Below, in pieces: positions 24,268 through 34,085 of a stretch of DNA of 49,845 nucleotides. Each line of letters begins with the position of its first letter. Within the stretch, counting starts at the first letter, position 1. The stretch lies in the NCBI GenBank assembly GCA_020847535.1, contig JADLBU010000023.1, forward strand, positions 1 through 49,845. Reading direction: 5' to 3'. Origin of the DNA: Phycisphaerales bacterium (GTDB lineage: Bacteria > Planctomycetota > Phycisphaerae > Phycisphaerales > UBA1924). The notes under the pieces are model-generated. The model saw only the letters and a program-made list of their open reading frames with translations. It ran no database searches and was not told the DNA's origin. A program made the translations under genes and the position numbers.

Positions 24268-27200
24268 TCATTGACGCGTAAGCGTTTCATCAAGGTTCAA
24301 CAGAACATTGGCGACCACCGTCCACGCAGAGACTTCCGCCGGATCGAACTGTCCGCCGGCGCCTGCGACCCCGAACGAGGCCATGTCGCTCGCCGACCCC
24401 GCATCTCCGCGATAGCTCTCGAGCTGGGCATCGAAGAGGTCAACCAGGCGCTGGACCTCGGCCTCCGAAGGTCGGCGCCCCACGCACAGGCGCATGCCGT
24501 ACGCCGCGCGCGACGCCGTCGAGGCCCCGCCCTCGCTCATCATCCGCCGGGCCATCGCGGCCGCCATCTCGACATACGCCGGATCGTTCAGCGTCGTCAG
24601 GGCCTGCAGCGGCGTGTTCGTGCGCGGCCGGCGCGTGCAGCTGATCTCCCGGCTGGGGGCATCGAAACCCATGAACGCGGGGTACGGCGAGGTTCGCCGC
24701 CAGAAGGTGTACAGACCACGGCGATAGCGGTCCGGGCCCTTGCTCTCCATCCAGCGCTCACCGCTGTAGATCTGGGTCCAGGTTCCCTCGGGCTGGGGCG
24801 GGTAGACGCTGGGACCGCCGATGGTGCGGGTGAGCAGGCCGCTGGAGGTGAGGCCGATGTCCCGGATCATCTCGGCCTCGACGCGGAACCTGGGCGCCCG
24901 GGCGAGCAGCCGGTTGTACGGATCCTTCTGGAGGAGTTCGGGCGTCACCCGCGAGGATTGGCGATAGGTCGCGCTGGTGACGATCGTCTTGAGCGCCTGC
25001 TTGAGGCTCCACTGATCGCGAACCAGCTCGGTCGCGAGCCAGTCCAGCAGTTCGGGATGCGTCGGCGGATCCCCCTGCGGTCCGAAGTCCTCGGAAGTCT
25101 CGACAATGCCCCTGCCGAAGATCCCCTCCCACAGCCGGTTGACCTGGACGCGCGCGGTCAGCGGGTTCTGCGGGCTTGTGATCCACTGGGCGAACGTCAG
25201 GCGATTAACAGGCACGCCAGCGGGTATCGACGGGAGGTAGGACGGCGTGGTGGCCTCGACCGGATCACCCGGCGTCAGGAAATTGCCGCGGACGAACAGG
25301 TGCGTCTGTCGTGGGGCATCGTTGCGCTGCATCACCAGGGCCTGCGCGACGATGAGCTCCGATCGCTTGCTTTGCAGGCTCGCCAGCTCCTGCCGGGCGG
25401 GGGCGAGCGCCGGCGCGATCGCTCGGAAGTGATCCCAGATTGCCGCCGACTGAGAATCCGTGCGCTCCCGCGCGGTCATCATGATCCCAGCGCGGAGCGT
25501 GGGAGGCAGGATCCCCGCGGCGGACACTTCGCCGGGCTCGGCCTGCGTTGCCGAAATCCGGAAGCGGCCGATGGTGTGCCTGCCGCCGTACTCCTGCTTC
25601 ATCGTAATGCGCAGATTCGCCGGCGCGGTGAGCTTGAGCGGCTCGGCGAGCACCAGCACCGCGCTGTGCGGCTCGGTTTCCTTGCCCCCGATCGCCCAGC
25701 CGGACCTGGGATCGGCATCAATCGAAGCCGAGATCCGCAGGCTGACATCGCCCCCCTGCTGCTCGTGGTCGGCCACAGCGCTCCCGAACGTGAGGCGCCG
25801 CTCGGCCTGTGAGGGATCCTCAGCGCCTTGATTCACAAGGCTCGCCGCGAAATCGGAGAGCACGAAGTTGCTGTTATCTGCCCGGCCGGCGCCGCCCTTG
25901 GGAAGAGATGGATCGGGGATCGTCTCCAGCCGGATCGCCGAGATCTCGCCCGCGGGCAGAGGGAACTCGAGCGTATAGGTATCGCTCTCGGGCGGCTCCC
26001 CGGATGCGAGCACCGAGCCATCGGGCTGGATCGCAAGACCCGCAGCGGCGGCGGACTCGGCCTTGGCCGGTGTCAGCGTGCTCCACGCGGCGATCCGGGC
26101 TCGCACCTGCTGCTCCCAGGCGCTCTGCTGTGCTTCAAGTTCGGGCGTCCTGGCCGCGGTGAGGCGCTCCAGCTCGTCGAGCCGGTCGTTGAGTTCGTCG
26201 AGCTGATCGAACCGGGCATCCCGGGGATAGTCGATCATCGCCCCCGCCGCGTACTTCTCCGAGGAGTTGATGATGCGGACATCGAGCGCATCCTGGTTGA
26301 AGATCGCCAGGAGCTGATAGTACTCCTTCTGAGTCAGCGGATCGTTTTTGTGATTGTGGCACTGGGCGCACCCGACGGTCGACCCCAGCCACACCGAGCC
26401 GGTGGTGTTGATCCGATCGATGACGGCATCTAGGCGGAACTCCTCGATGTCGGTGCCGCCCTCCTCGTTGGTCTGCGTGTTGCGGTGGAAGCCGGTGGCG
26501 ACCAGTTGGCGGCCGGTGGGCTTGTCGAGGAAGTCTCCTGCGAGCTGCTCGATGGTGAACTGGTCGTAGGGCATGTCGGCGTTGAGCGCGCCGATGACCC
26601 AGTCGCGGTAAGGCCACATCACGCGGAGGCCGTCCTTCTCGTAGCCGTGGCTGTCGGCGTAGCGGGCAAGATCCAGCCACAGCCGCCCCCACCGCTCTCC
26701 GTAGTGCGGAGATGCAAGCAGGCGATCCACAACTCGTTCGTACGCGCCGGCGCTGCGGTCGTTGATGAAGGCATCCACCTCTTCGACCGATGGCGGCAGA
26801 CCCGTCAGGTCGAGGCTCAGTCGCCGGATAAGCGTGTAGCGATCGGCTTCGGGTGAGGGGCTGAGGCCCTCGGCCTCGATCTTGGCGAGCACGAAGTGAT
26901 CGATTGGATTGCGTGCCCAGTTGGTGTTCTTGACCGCGGGTGGGTTGGGACGAACCGGTGCGCGGTAGGCCCAGTGCCAGTGCTCACCAGGTCCGGAAGG
27001 TGAATCCCACGAAGCACCCTGGTCGATCCAAGCCCGGATCGCGGCGATCTGCTCATCGGCGAGCGCTCCACCCTTCGGAGGCATCCGCTTCTTGGGATCA
27101 GCGCCCGAGACCAGTTGATAGAGATGACTCTGCAGCACATTGCCGGGGACGATGCCCGGAAGGCCCGACTTGCCACCCTTGATCGCCCCCGCCCGCTCCG

Positions 27201-27858
27201 CCAGGCTCAATCCGCCCTCGGGCTTCTCGCCGGTGTGACACTGGTAGCAGCGCTTGATGAGGATCGGCTCGATGTCGCGGTGGTAGTCGACCTTGGCCGC
27301 AGCGCTTGCGAGCACCGGTTCCCCGGAGCCGGTTGCCGATCCGCCATCCCGGCCCAGGGCCTGTGCGATCGCATCCTGTATATAGGTCTCGCCATGCACC
27401 AGTGAGCCGCCGAAGTGTCCGGCGACCCCCACGAGCAGGACAGCGAACACGAGCGCGGTGCGATACGCCCGCAGAAGGCGCAGATCTCCAAACGACTGTG
27501 AGATGGTCGCCGTAAGTGCGGCGAACGTCCCGATGATCGCGGTCGCGACCCCCAGCCAGCGGTGGGTCGTCAGGATCCACGCCGTTGAGCCGCTGTAGCC
27601 GGCTGTCTCAGCGCTGCTCCAGCCCAGGGCGGCGGCGGCGATCGCCCCCAGCGCTCCCAGCCAGAGGCATACAAAGGCCGCCGATGAGGGCTTGTTGATG
27701 CCCCGGCGGAGACGAATGAACTCAAAGACCGCGGCGACCACCAGCAGGGCGATCGGGAAATGCACCACCAGCGGGTGCATCTTGCCCGCGGCGAGCCAGA
27801 GCCGATCCGGGAGGGGTTGGCTCGCGGCCACGGGGAGAAGTTGGACGAGAGGTATCAC
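24268..27858 (-). CDS. Membrane-anchored PSCyt1-DUF1549-PSD1 planctomycete cytochrome protein
   Basis: 1196 residues from GTG 27858; ATG 27780 (MHPLVVHFPIALL) is the alternative. Domains in order: a DUF2231-like four-helix membrane region (KMHPLVVHFPIALLVV to ~residue 165), PSCyt1 with heme motif C-Y-Q-C-H at C204 and KKRMPPKGGALADEQ, DUF1549 (~290-520) with a second CAQCH at C497, a ~330-residue carbohydrate-binding-like insert, and DUF1553/PSD1 (~850-1190, RLTFAQWITSPQNPLTARVQ, WRRTSPYPAFMGFDAPSRE). It is presumed to be a periplasmic redox/degradation protein tethered to the inner membrane and working with the DUF1501 protein encoded downstream. Confidence 0.92.
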   Translation of the reverse strand: MIPLVQLLPVAASQPLPDRLWLAAGKMHPLVVHFPIALLVVAAVFEFIRLRRGINKPSSAAFVCLWLGALGAIAAAALGWSSAETAGYSGSTAWILTTHRWLGVATAIIGTFAALTATISQSFGDLRLLRAYRTALVFAVLLVGVAGHFGGSLVHGETYIQDAIAQALGRDGGSATGSGEPVLASAAAKVDYHRDIEPILIKRCYQCHTGEKPEGGLSLAERAGAIKGGKSGLPGIVPGNVLQSHLYQLVSGADPKKRMPPKGGALADEQIAAIRAWIDQGASWDSPSGPGEHWHWAYRAPVRPNPPAVKNTNWARNPIDHFVLAKIEAEGLSPSPEADRYTLIRRLSLDLTGLPPSVEEVDAFINDRSAGAYERVVDRLLASPHYGERWGRLWLDLARYADSHGYEKDGLRVMWPYRDWVIGALNADMPYDQFTIEQLAGDFLDKPTGRQLVATGFHRNTQTNEEGGTDIEEFRLDAVIDRINTTGSVWLGSTVGCAQCHNHKNDPLTQKEYYQLLAIFNQDALDVRIINSSEKYAAGAMIDYPRDARFDQLDELNDRLDELERLTAARTPELEAQQSAWEQQVRARIAAWSTLTPAKAESAAAAGLAIQPDGSVLASGEPPESDTYTLEFPLPAGEISAIRLETIPDPSLPKGGAGRADNSNFVLSDFAASLVNQGAEDPSQAERRLTFGSAVADHEQQGGDVSLRISASIDADPRSGWAIGGKETEPHSAVLVLAEPLKLTAPANLRITMKQEYGGRHTIGRFRISATQAEPGEVSAAGILPPTLRAGIMMTARERTDSQSAAIWDHFRAIAPALAPARQELASLQSKRSELIVAQALVMQRNDAPRQTHLFVRGNFLTPGDPVEATTPSYLPSIPAGVPVNRLTFAQWITSPQNPLTARVQVNRLWEGIFGRGIVETSEDFGPQGDPPTHPELLDWLATELVRDQWSLKQALKTIVTSATYRQSSRVTPELLQKDPYNRLLARAPRFRVEAEMIRDIGLTSSGLLTRTIGGPSVYPPQPEGTWTQIYSGERWMESKGPDRYRRGLYTFWRRTSPYPAFMGFDAPSREISCTRRPRTNTPLQALTTLNDPAYVEMAAAMARRMMSEGGASTASRAAYGMRLCVGRRPSEAEVQRLVDLFDAQLESYRGDAGSASDMASFGVAGAGGQFDPAEVSAWTVVANVLLNLDETLTRQ

Positions 27859-27940
27859 CTCGGTAGAAGATACCGGATCAACCCGAAGGGGTAAAGGGTG
27901 GAATATGCAGTGAAGATGGGGTGAACAGCCGGTCGCGGGC

Positions 27941-30535
27941 CTACTCACGCCGAATCGTCTGCAGAATCGAGTGCCGACTGCCCCACTTGGCGATCTTCTC
28001 GCCATCGTTGAAATCCCGCATGGGCTGGGTGTCGATTCCAAAGCCGTTGTGGGCGGTCTGGAGCATGTTGTTGGTTCCCCCGGCATCCCACCGGTAGGAG
28101 TAGATCGCCCCCTGGGGTCCGTTGGCGAAGGCGATCGGCACGCGCGAGCGGGTCCAGACGTCATAGAGCATGCACGTGAGCCACCCCTCATCGAGGGAGG
28201 TGTTGCCGATGCGGCTGGTGCGGTACGCGATCATCTGGCCGGAGCCATCGGAGCCACCCTGGTGGAAGATATTGAGCTGCCCCGCGGGAGAGAACGCGAC
28301 CACGGGTCGGGTGGCACAGCCGTTGCCGGATGCCTCCCCGCGCGTCCACTTCATCTCCTGCTCCCAGAGGCGATCCCCCTGGAGGGCCATCCACGTGACG
28401 CGCATGCAGTAGGGGGAGCCGCGGGAGTTGTTCAGGGATGAAACCAGAACGATGCGGTTGTCCGCTGGATCGATGCCAAGGCCCGGCGGTACGAGCGATC
28501 GCGTCTCGAGCTTGCTCGCCGCCGTCAGCTCGGGCTTGGCGAAGTCGTTGTCCTTGAAAGTCAGCCAGCGGTACTCGAGCGAATCGTCCTGGTGGCGGGA
28601 GACTATGAGGATGCGATCCCCAACGCGGCAGGCGTTCATGTCGACGGATGGAAGGTTAGCAAGCCGCGCCGAAGCGCCGATCTCCTTGTCCGTGAAACGG
28701 GTGACATGCCAGCCGTACATCGTGTGCTGGTGGAAGAGCAGGCCGTAGTCCTTACCCCCGACCACCACGTGGTCCCGCTCGGTTGCGGAGTTGGGCACAA
28801 CGCGCTTCTCGGACCACTTCTCATCCCCCAGGCACGCCTTGATCCACAGGTGGTCCCGGGACTGGTCCGCGGCAACCAGGTGGCAGACATCCCCGATGTA
28901 CGCGAGCGCGGGGCCTGATGCGGTGCACTCGTGGTTGTTGCGGGTGCCGCAGTAGGTCGAGCCCCCGTAGTTGACATCGGCCTCGACGGTGCCGTCATCG
29001 AACTTTCCGTTGTGGTTCCAGTCGATCAGCGTGCTGCCGTCGGCGTTGTCCTTGAGCGTGAATCGGAAGGGCCAGTTGGCGAGATACTTCACTCGCTCGT
29101 AGGCGTAGGGGAGCTTCTCGGTCAGCTTGCGCTCATCGAGCAGCGTCTCGCGGAACTCGCCGTTGGAGAAGTGAATCTTGTTGCCATCCCCATCGAAGCT
29201 GTAGCTGAAGGCGTAGCTCATAAGCGATGGATAGAGGGGGCACCAGGCCGCGGGCGAATCCCCCTCGTGCGACAGGGACATCTGGTGGCCGAACTCGTGG
29301 GCGAGCACGGCCCAGTTGTTGCCCGCGCCGCCCATCTCCGCCGTCTGGCCGGATTGCCCACCTCCCCAGGGTGTGATCTGGAGCCAGTGCATGAAGCCGC
29401 GTTCCTTGGTTGAGAAGTACTTGTTGCCGACATCCCACCACGGCATGCCCTGGTCGGCCTTGGGTACGAATGTCGCCTCGACGCGGAAATGAACCCAGAC
29501 GCCGGTCGTGCCATCAGGGTTGGCGCTGCTGAGCTGGCGATACAGGCCCTGGACGCGCGGCAGCTCCCCATCCATCTGCTTGGGATCGACGCCCTCGAAG
29601 TACGAAAGAACGCAGATGACATCCTGTCGCAGGGGATTCAAGGCATCATCGGCCTTGGCGTTCGCCGGATCGAATCGCTTGATGCGATCACCCAGCGCGA
29701 TGTTTCGCGGAAGGCCGTGGACCTCCCAGCCATCCAGCAGTCCATCCATGTCCGTGTCGCGATCCAGCGGGTTAGAGCCGATCGCCGCCTCCTCCGCATC
29801 GCTCAGGCCATCGCCATCACGATCGGCACTGCCATTGTTGGGTGCGATCGTGATCCTGACGATGCGGTGATCGTGCGGCAGCTTGGCGTTGTACAGCCCG
29901 GCCCAGTCCATGATGCCATCGGCATTGAAATCCCCCGGAAAGCGGGACAGCAGCTCCGCACCGGGCTCATACGGCGGCGGATCGATCGTGAGCGGCGAAT
30001 CCCCCGAAACCGGCCCGGCGGCATCGGTCGCCTGAAGCGTTTCTCCGTTCACACGCCACATCTTGCCGGCAGAGTCCGTCAACACGATCCCCTCGCGGGT
30101 CGCCACCTCGACGAGCTTGACGCCTTCGGGCGCGGGGATCTTCCTGAGATCCTGGTACTTGTCCTGCTCGAACCTGGAGAGGATCACGAGGGCATCGGGC
30201 GCGAGCACCAGCGTCTCTTCCCCCGCTGACTTGGGATCGATCTCGGCGGCGACCAGCCGGATCACATCGGCGGGCATCTCTCCACGAATGGCGATCCACC
30301 CCGCCGCCTTCCATCCCTTCACGTTGAACGCCGCGCACAGTTCACGGTTGCCGTTGATGGTCAGAACCTCGGCGAACTTGTCCCCATCAAGATCCGCCGC
30401 AGCGCACAACGAGCAGTCGGTGCCCATGATGCACCAGTCGCTTGCGATCGGGCGATCGGGATACGACGGGCCGCCGGCCCATGCAGAGGCCTGGAAACCT
30501 AGGCTGATCGCCACGACGAATCGGGACATGCGCAT
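27941..30535 (-). CDS. Secreted zinc metalloprotease-like protein with calcium-binding repeats
   Basis: 864 residues. A signal peptide (FVVAISLGFQASAWA) is followed by FG-GAP/VCBS-like segments (CAAADLDGDKFAEVLTI; GDFNADGIMDWAG), a thrombospondin type-3 calcium repeat (DRDGDGLSDAEEAAIGSNPL) and a metzincin-like core with H413-E-F-G-H (VLAHEFGHQMSLSHEGDSP) and the downstream Met-turn-like SLMSYAF. Pattern HExxHxxxxxH with a Met turn indicates a zinc peptidase. The C-terminal ~300 residues look like a beta-propeller. It probably acts outside the inner membrane. AGGAG precedes the ATG. It is the first of the minus-strand series leading to the PSD1 gene, 82 bases downstream. Confidence 0.87.
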   Translation of the reverse strand: MRMSRFVVAISLGFQASAWAGGPSYPDRPIASDWCIMGTDCSLCAAADLDGDKFAEVLTINGNRELCAAFNVKGWKAAGWIAIRGEMPADVIRLVAAEIDPKSAGEETLVLAPDALVILSRFEQDKYQDLRKIPAPEGVKLVEVATREGIVLTDSAGKMWRVNGETLQATDAAGPVSGDSPLTIDPPPYEPGAELLSRFPGDFNADGIMDWAGLYNAKLPHDHRIVRITIAPNNGSADRDGDGLSDAEEAAIGSNPLDRDTDMDGLLDGWEVHGLPRNIALGDRIKRFDPANAKADDALNPLRQDVICVLSYFEGVDPKQMDGELPRVQGLYRQLSSANPDGTTGVWVHFRVEATFVPKADQGMPWWDVGNKYFSTKERGFMHWLQITPWGGGQSGQTAEMGGAGNNWAVLAHEFGHQMSLSHEGDSPAAWCPLYPSLMSYAFSYSFDGDGNKIHFSNGEFRETLLDERKLTEKLPYAYERVKYLANWPFRFTLKDNADGSTLIDWNHNGKFDDGTVEADVNYGGSTYCGTRNNHECTASGPALAYIGDVCHLVAADQSRDHLWIKACLGDEKWSEKRVVPNSATERDHVVVGGKDYGLLFHQHTMYGWHVTRFTDKEIGASARLANLPSVDMNACRVGDRILIVSRHQDDSLEYRWLTFKDNDFAKPELTAASKLETRSLVPPGLGIDPADNRIVLVSSLNNSRGSPYCMRVTWMALQGDRLWEQEMKWTRGEASGNGCATRPVVAFSPAGQLNIFHQGGSDGSGQMIAYRTSRIGNTSLDEGWLTCMLYDVWTRSRVPIAFANGPQGAIYSYRWDAGGTNNMLQTAHNGFGIDTQPMRDFNDGEKIAKWGSRHSILQTIRRE

Positions 30536-30608
30536 GTGGTCGCTCCTGCCGATGAAAGTCCACCAGCATACACGAATCCGCCATCTTCGTCATCGGCAAT
30601 TCACCGGC

Positions 30609-31406
30609 CTACCTGCCCCGCGTGCCCTGCGTGTCCTCCGCAAGTGCGCTGCCCGATCGCGTCCCATCGAGCGGCGCGGATGCTTCGGCGATCCCCGAAG
30701 ATGGAACGCCATCGCAGTGGTGGCAGACCCGCACCAGGAACGAGAAGAACATGAACCCGCAGAGCATGATCCCGATCGAGATCGCCGTGTACCCGAACTG
30801 CGGCTGGTCGCTCAGGTGGGCAACATCCGCAATGTGAAACGCGACCATGTCCCACGTCACATGCAGCGCGATCGCGGCGACAAAGCACGCGATCGCCGTG
30901 ATGATGTGCTTGCGGGCGACCTTGATCATCAGCCCGATGCCGAAGCCGCCGATGCCGCCCATGATCAGGTGCCCCAGCAGCCGCACCGGCTCCTCGCGCG
31001 GCAGACCTGATGCGACATCGTGCATGCCCAGCACATGGACCGACTCGGCGACCGCCGCCCCCAAGCCCGCCAGAGAGCCGTAGATCAGACCATCGAGCGC
31101 CTCATCGAACACCCTCCGGAACAGGAGCGCCATCACGATGACGACCAGGACCTTGATCGCCTCCTCGCATGCGCCGGCGAGCAGGGCGAACTTCCAGTTC
31201 GCCGAGTACGCAAACTCCGGATGGCTGACGATGTAGGCCTCCTGGCCCCTCATGCAGCCGTACATCGCCGCCCCCCCCAGCACGATCGCCAGCAGCATCG
31301 TGTACCAGGGCTCCCGGCGATGCAGGTCGTAGTGCATCACCAGCACGATCGCCAGGATCGTGCAGCCGGCAAGGCTGAGATAGAGCAGCACCGTCGCCAC
31401 GAGCAT
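30609..31406 (-). CDS. PrsW family intramembrane metalloprotease
   Basis: 265 residues with about eight membrane helices. PrsW motifs are in place: EEAIK (LLAGACEEAIKVLVV), RRVFDEALDGLIYGSLAGLG with downstream AVAES, an H in LLGHLIMGGIGGFGIG, and H in ALHVTWDMV. PrsW proteases cut transmembrane regulators such as anti-sigma factors; no target is encoded beside it. Start 31406 (MLVATVLLYLSLAG) is preferred because it opens into helix 1; an upstream in-frame codon would add MLQCPYTEG. The Cys/His tail (VCHHCDG) is an oddity. Confidence 0.9.
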   Translation of the reverse strand: MLVATVLLYLSLAGCTILAIVLVMHYDLHRREPWYTMLLAIVLGGAAMYGCMRGQEAYIVSHPEFAYSANWKFALLAGACEEAIKVLVVIVMALLFRRVFDEALDGLIYGSLAGLGAAVAESVHVLGMHDVASGLPREEPVRLLGHLIMGGIGGFGIGLMIKVARKHIITAIACFVAAIALHVTWDMVAFHIADVAHLSDQPQFGYTAISIGIMLCGFMFFSFLVRVCHHCDGVPSSGIAEASAPLDGTRSGSALAEDTQGTRGR

Positions 31407-31463
31407 GCCTTCAGTGTAAGGGCATTGCAGCAAGCCGCGAAACCGAGAAACGCGGGCCCGCGG

Positions 31464-32267
31464 CTAGGCCACGGGCTCGATCCCCTGCTCAAACCGCACC
31501 GGCAGCGGCGGCTGAGGTGCCCTGCGACGCGGCGGCAGCGTGACGGGGACGGGTTTGCCCTTCTCGATGGCACACACCAGCAGCGGCTGACCGCCGGGAA
31601 GCCCGGCCCTCAGCGGCAAAACCAGGTCGCGTACGGCGACTCCGCGAGAGAAATCGAATTGCCGATAGGCCTGACGCATCCCGCCAATCCGCTCGGGCGG
31701 GGCCAGCTCCCCATCAAACCAGTCGCTCGCATCGACCAGGTCGAGGCATTCAGCCGCCGGCTCCTCACCCATGGATGCGTCCATGAAGACCGCCGGGCAT
31801 CCGCGAAACAGCGGGATGCCGGGCGTCGGAACAAACAGATCACCTGAGAAACCGGCGGCGAGCAGGGGCTCGACGAGGCTCGCCGGATGCTGGGCAATCA
31901 GTTGATCCCCCGCGACACACCACTCCGATCCCGCCGAGCGGGCGGCTTCGTGTGCGAGCGTGGCATCGGAGATCAGTTCGGCGAGCTGGGGCATCAGCGG
32001 CTCATCTCCCCACAGCCGATGCAGGTTGCCGCCGTGCGTCCGGATCTGGATCTGGGCGCGGTCGATTCCCAGGGCCCGCTCACCAGGCCGGGTCAGTGAA
32101 TCAATCTCGGAGAGTGCGTGGGTGATCGCCTGGAGTGCGATGATGTCCGGCACGGCGGCTCGCCAGCGCTTTCCCTGCTCATCCTTGGGAAGTGCAAGCG
32201 CAGCCTGGGCGAACTCGGTCCACTTGGCGAGCAGGGCGGCCCAGGTGATCGCATCGTCTCGGCTCAT
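31464..32267 (-). CDS. Hypothetical cytosolic protein
   Basis: 267 residues, no signal or membrane span, family not recognised. The N-terminal half is helical (WAALLAKWTEFAQAALALPK), with repeated SDATLAHEAAR and DIIALQAITHALSEIDSL; the C-terminal half is Pro-rich (LPPRRRAPQPPLPVRFEQG). The length and sequence complexity support a real gene. It ends 57 bases before the PrsW gene in the same direction and faces the metK leader across 207 bases. Confidence 0.72.
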   Translation of the reverse strand: MSRDDAITWAALLAKWTEFAQAALALPKDEQGKRWRAAVPDIIALQAITHALSEIDSLTRPGERALGIDRAQIQIRTHGGNLHRLWGDEPLMPQLAELISDATLAHEAARSAGSEWCVAGDQLIAQHPASLVEPLLAAGFSGDLFVPTPGIPLFRGCPAVFMDASMGEEPAAECLDLVDASDWFDGELAPPERIGGMRQAYRQFDFSRGVAVRDLVLPLRAGLPGGQPLLVCAIEKGKPVPVTLPPRRRAPQPPLPVRFEQGIEPVA

Positions 32268-32474
32268 CTTCTAGACAGTATGAAGCTCCGGACTGTGTCC
32301 GGGGCGATTTCAGATGGAAAACGGGCCGCCCGACCGTTCCGATCGTCCGGCCCCGAGGAGAGAGATGAGTCCTGACTCCCTGCTCCGGGAAAAAATCGGC
32401 GGCGGACGCTCCCTGCCCGCCCGCCGCATGGGCCGGCTTCCTTGCCGGTCCGTCGCTTACAGATGGATAAGCCA

Positions 32475-32559
32475 GACCGGCGAATCGCCTTTTCGCCCAA
32501 CTGGCACCGCTGGGCAACCACCCCAGGTCTCGGAAGGCGTGCCGCCAGCCCGACCGGTC
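32475..32559 (+). ncRNA. Structured 5' leader of metK, candidate SAM-responsive riboswitch
   Basis: The 481 bases before metK hold no gene but contain a nested RNA fold ~190 bases upstream of the ATG. An outer stem GACCGG (32475-32480) pairs with CCGGTC (32554-32559). Inside are a GGCG-AAT-CGCC hairpin, a stem CTGGC (32501-32505)/GCCAG (32544-32548), and CTGGG (32510-32514)/CCCAG (32522-32526). The core carries GGGCAACC and GGCGTGCC, reminiscent of the GGCAACC and GGUGCC elements of the SAM-I clan, and the gene downstream makes SAM. It does not match the SAM-I consensus exactly, so it may be a variant or an unrelated leader. Confidence 0.45.
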
Positions 32560-32748
32560 AAACCGCGCAGCCCTCCGGCTGCGCCAAGCTCACGAAGCCC
32601 GCCCCACCGCCCGGGGTCTGTACTACGTGGGTTCAGGCCGAAAATGCCGGGGTTGGCCGTTGCAAGTTCTGATTCCTCGATTCCCGGACCACCCCCCCCT
32701 AACCTTCCCTCCCCGTCCGCAAGTCCATTTCACAAGGGCATCCCATCC

Positions 32749-33921
32749 ATGGCTCGCTCCCAGCTTTTCACCTCCGAATCCGTCTCCATGGGCCACCCCG
32801 ACAAGGTCGCCGACCAGATCTCCGATGCCGTACTGGATGCCATGCTCGCCGATGATCCGTTCTCCCGGGTCGCCTGCGAGACCCTGTGCGCCACCGGCCT
32901 GGTCGTGGTAGCGGGCGAGGTCACCACCCGCACCTACGTCGACATCCCCGAGCTGGTCCGCCGCACGGTGCGCGAGATCGGCTACACCTCCGGGGACATG
33001 CGCTTCGATGCCGACAGCTGTGCGGTCCTGGTCGCCCTCAACAAGCAGAGCGCCGACATCGCCATGGGTGTGGATCGCGAGGGCGCTGGCGATCAGGGCA
33101 TGATGTTCGGATACGCATGCCGTGACACCCCGGAGCTGATGCCGCTTGCGATCCAGCTCTCGCACCAGCTCGTCGAGCAGCAGGCCCACATCCGCCGCGA
33201 AGGCAAAGTTGCCGGGCTGCGTCCGGATGCCAAGAGCCAGGTGACGGTCGAGTACCAGGATGGCAAGCCTGTCCGCGTCGACACCGTCGTTCTCTCCACG
33301 CAGCACGATGCCACCTGGAATGAGCGCCAGCCCGACCTGCACAAGCAGATCACCGAGCACGTGCTCAAGCCCGTGCTCAAGGAGTGGTGGAACCCGGCGA
33401 TCACGGTCCACGTGAACCCCACCGGCCGCTTCGAGATCGGCGGACCACACGGGGACACCGGCCTCACCGGCCGCAAGATCATCGTCGACACCTACGGCGG
33501 CATGGGTCGCCACGGCGGCGGAGCCTTCTCCGGCAAGGATCCGACCAAGGTCGATCGCTCGGCCGCGTACATGGCCCGCTACATCGCCAAGAACGTGGTC
33601 GCCGCCGGGCTCGCGGATCGCTGCGAGATCCAGCTCAGCTACGCGATCGGGGTCGCCGAGCCCACCAGCGTGTACGTCGATTGCTTCGGCACGCACAAGG
33701 TCGATGAGGAGAAGATCTCCAAGGCCGTCAGGGCGAACTTCGGCCTGACGCCCCGCAAGATCATCGAGACCCTCGATCTCCGCAAGCCGATCTTCTCCCC
33801 CACCGCTCGCCACGGCCACTTCGGCCGCGAACCCGGCAGCACAACCTACAACGGGAAGAAGTTCGACACGTTCACGTGGGAGCGGACGGACAAGGCCGAG
33901 GCGCTGAAGAAGGCGGTCTGA
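32749..33921 (+). CDS. metK: S-adenosylmethionine synthetase
   Basis: 390 residues. It makes SAM from methionine and ATP in the cytosol. All family motifs are visible: [50 protein letters not shown], the P-loop-like [40 protein letters not shown] with catalytic Lys/Asp residues, and FGREPG near the C-terminus. Length is normal. The start ATG at 32749 lies directly before the first strand. A long structured leader precedes the gene and a terminator follows at 34001-34030, so it is probably a single-gene transcript regulated through its leader. Confidence 0.97.
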   Translation: MARSQLFTSESVSMGHPDKVADQISDAVLDAMLADDPFSRVACETLCATGLVVVAGEVTTRTYVDIPELVRRTVREIGYTSGDMRFDADSCAVLVALNKQSADIAMGVDREGAGDQGMMFGYACRDTPELMPLAIQLSHQLVEQQAHIRREGKVAGLRPDAKSQVTVEYQDGKPVRVDTVVLSTQHDATWNERQPDLHKQITEHVLKPVLKEWWNPAITVHVNPTGRFEIGGPHGDTGLTGRKIIVDTYGGMGRHGGGAFSGKDPTKVDRSAAYMARYIAKNVVAAGLADRCEIQLSYAIGVAEPTSVYVDCFGTHKVDEEKISKAVRANFGLTPRKIIETLDLRKPIFSPTARHGHFGREPGSTTYNGKKFDTFTWERTDKAEALKKAV

Positions 33922-34000
33922 GTTTGTGAAGGCCGATCCTCGCACTGGGATACACCAGGAGGCGAGTTCTGACGGCCGGACAATCCACCGTATGACTTTG

Positions 34001-34030
34001 CGCCGCGATCCTGTATGATCGCGGCGTTTT
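34001..34030 (+). terminator. Rho-independent terminator after metK
   Basis: A perfect 10-bp stem CGCCGCGATC / GATCGCGGCG with loop CTGTAT is followed by TTTT and further T/A-rich bases. It lies 80 bases after the metK stop and before the penta-heme lipoprotein gene, separating the two transcripts. Confidence 0.9.
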
Positions 34031-34085
34031 CATTGCGCCATCAAGTCAGCCCCACCTCCCGACTCTCTGCCGGAGCTCGCCGAAC

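Noticed and set aside
27859..28191. In-frame N-terminal extension of the PSD1 protein
   Set aside because: The extension overlaps the end of the metalloprotease gene and has no signal, domain or binding site; GTG 27858 fits better.
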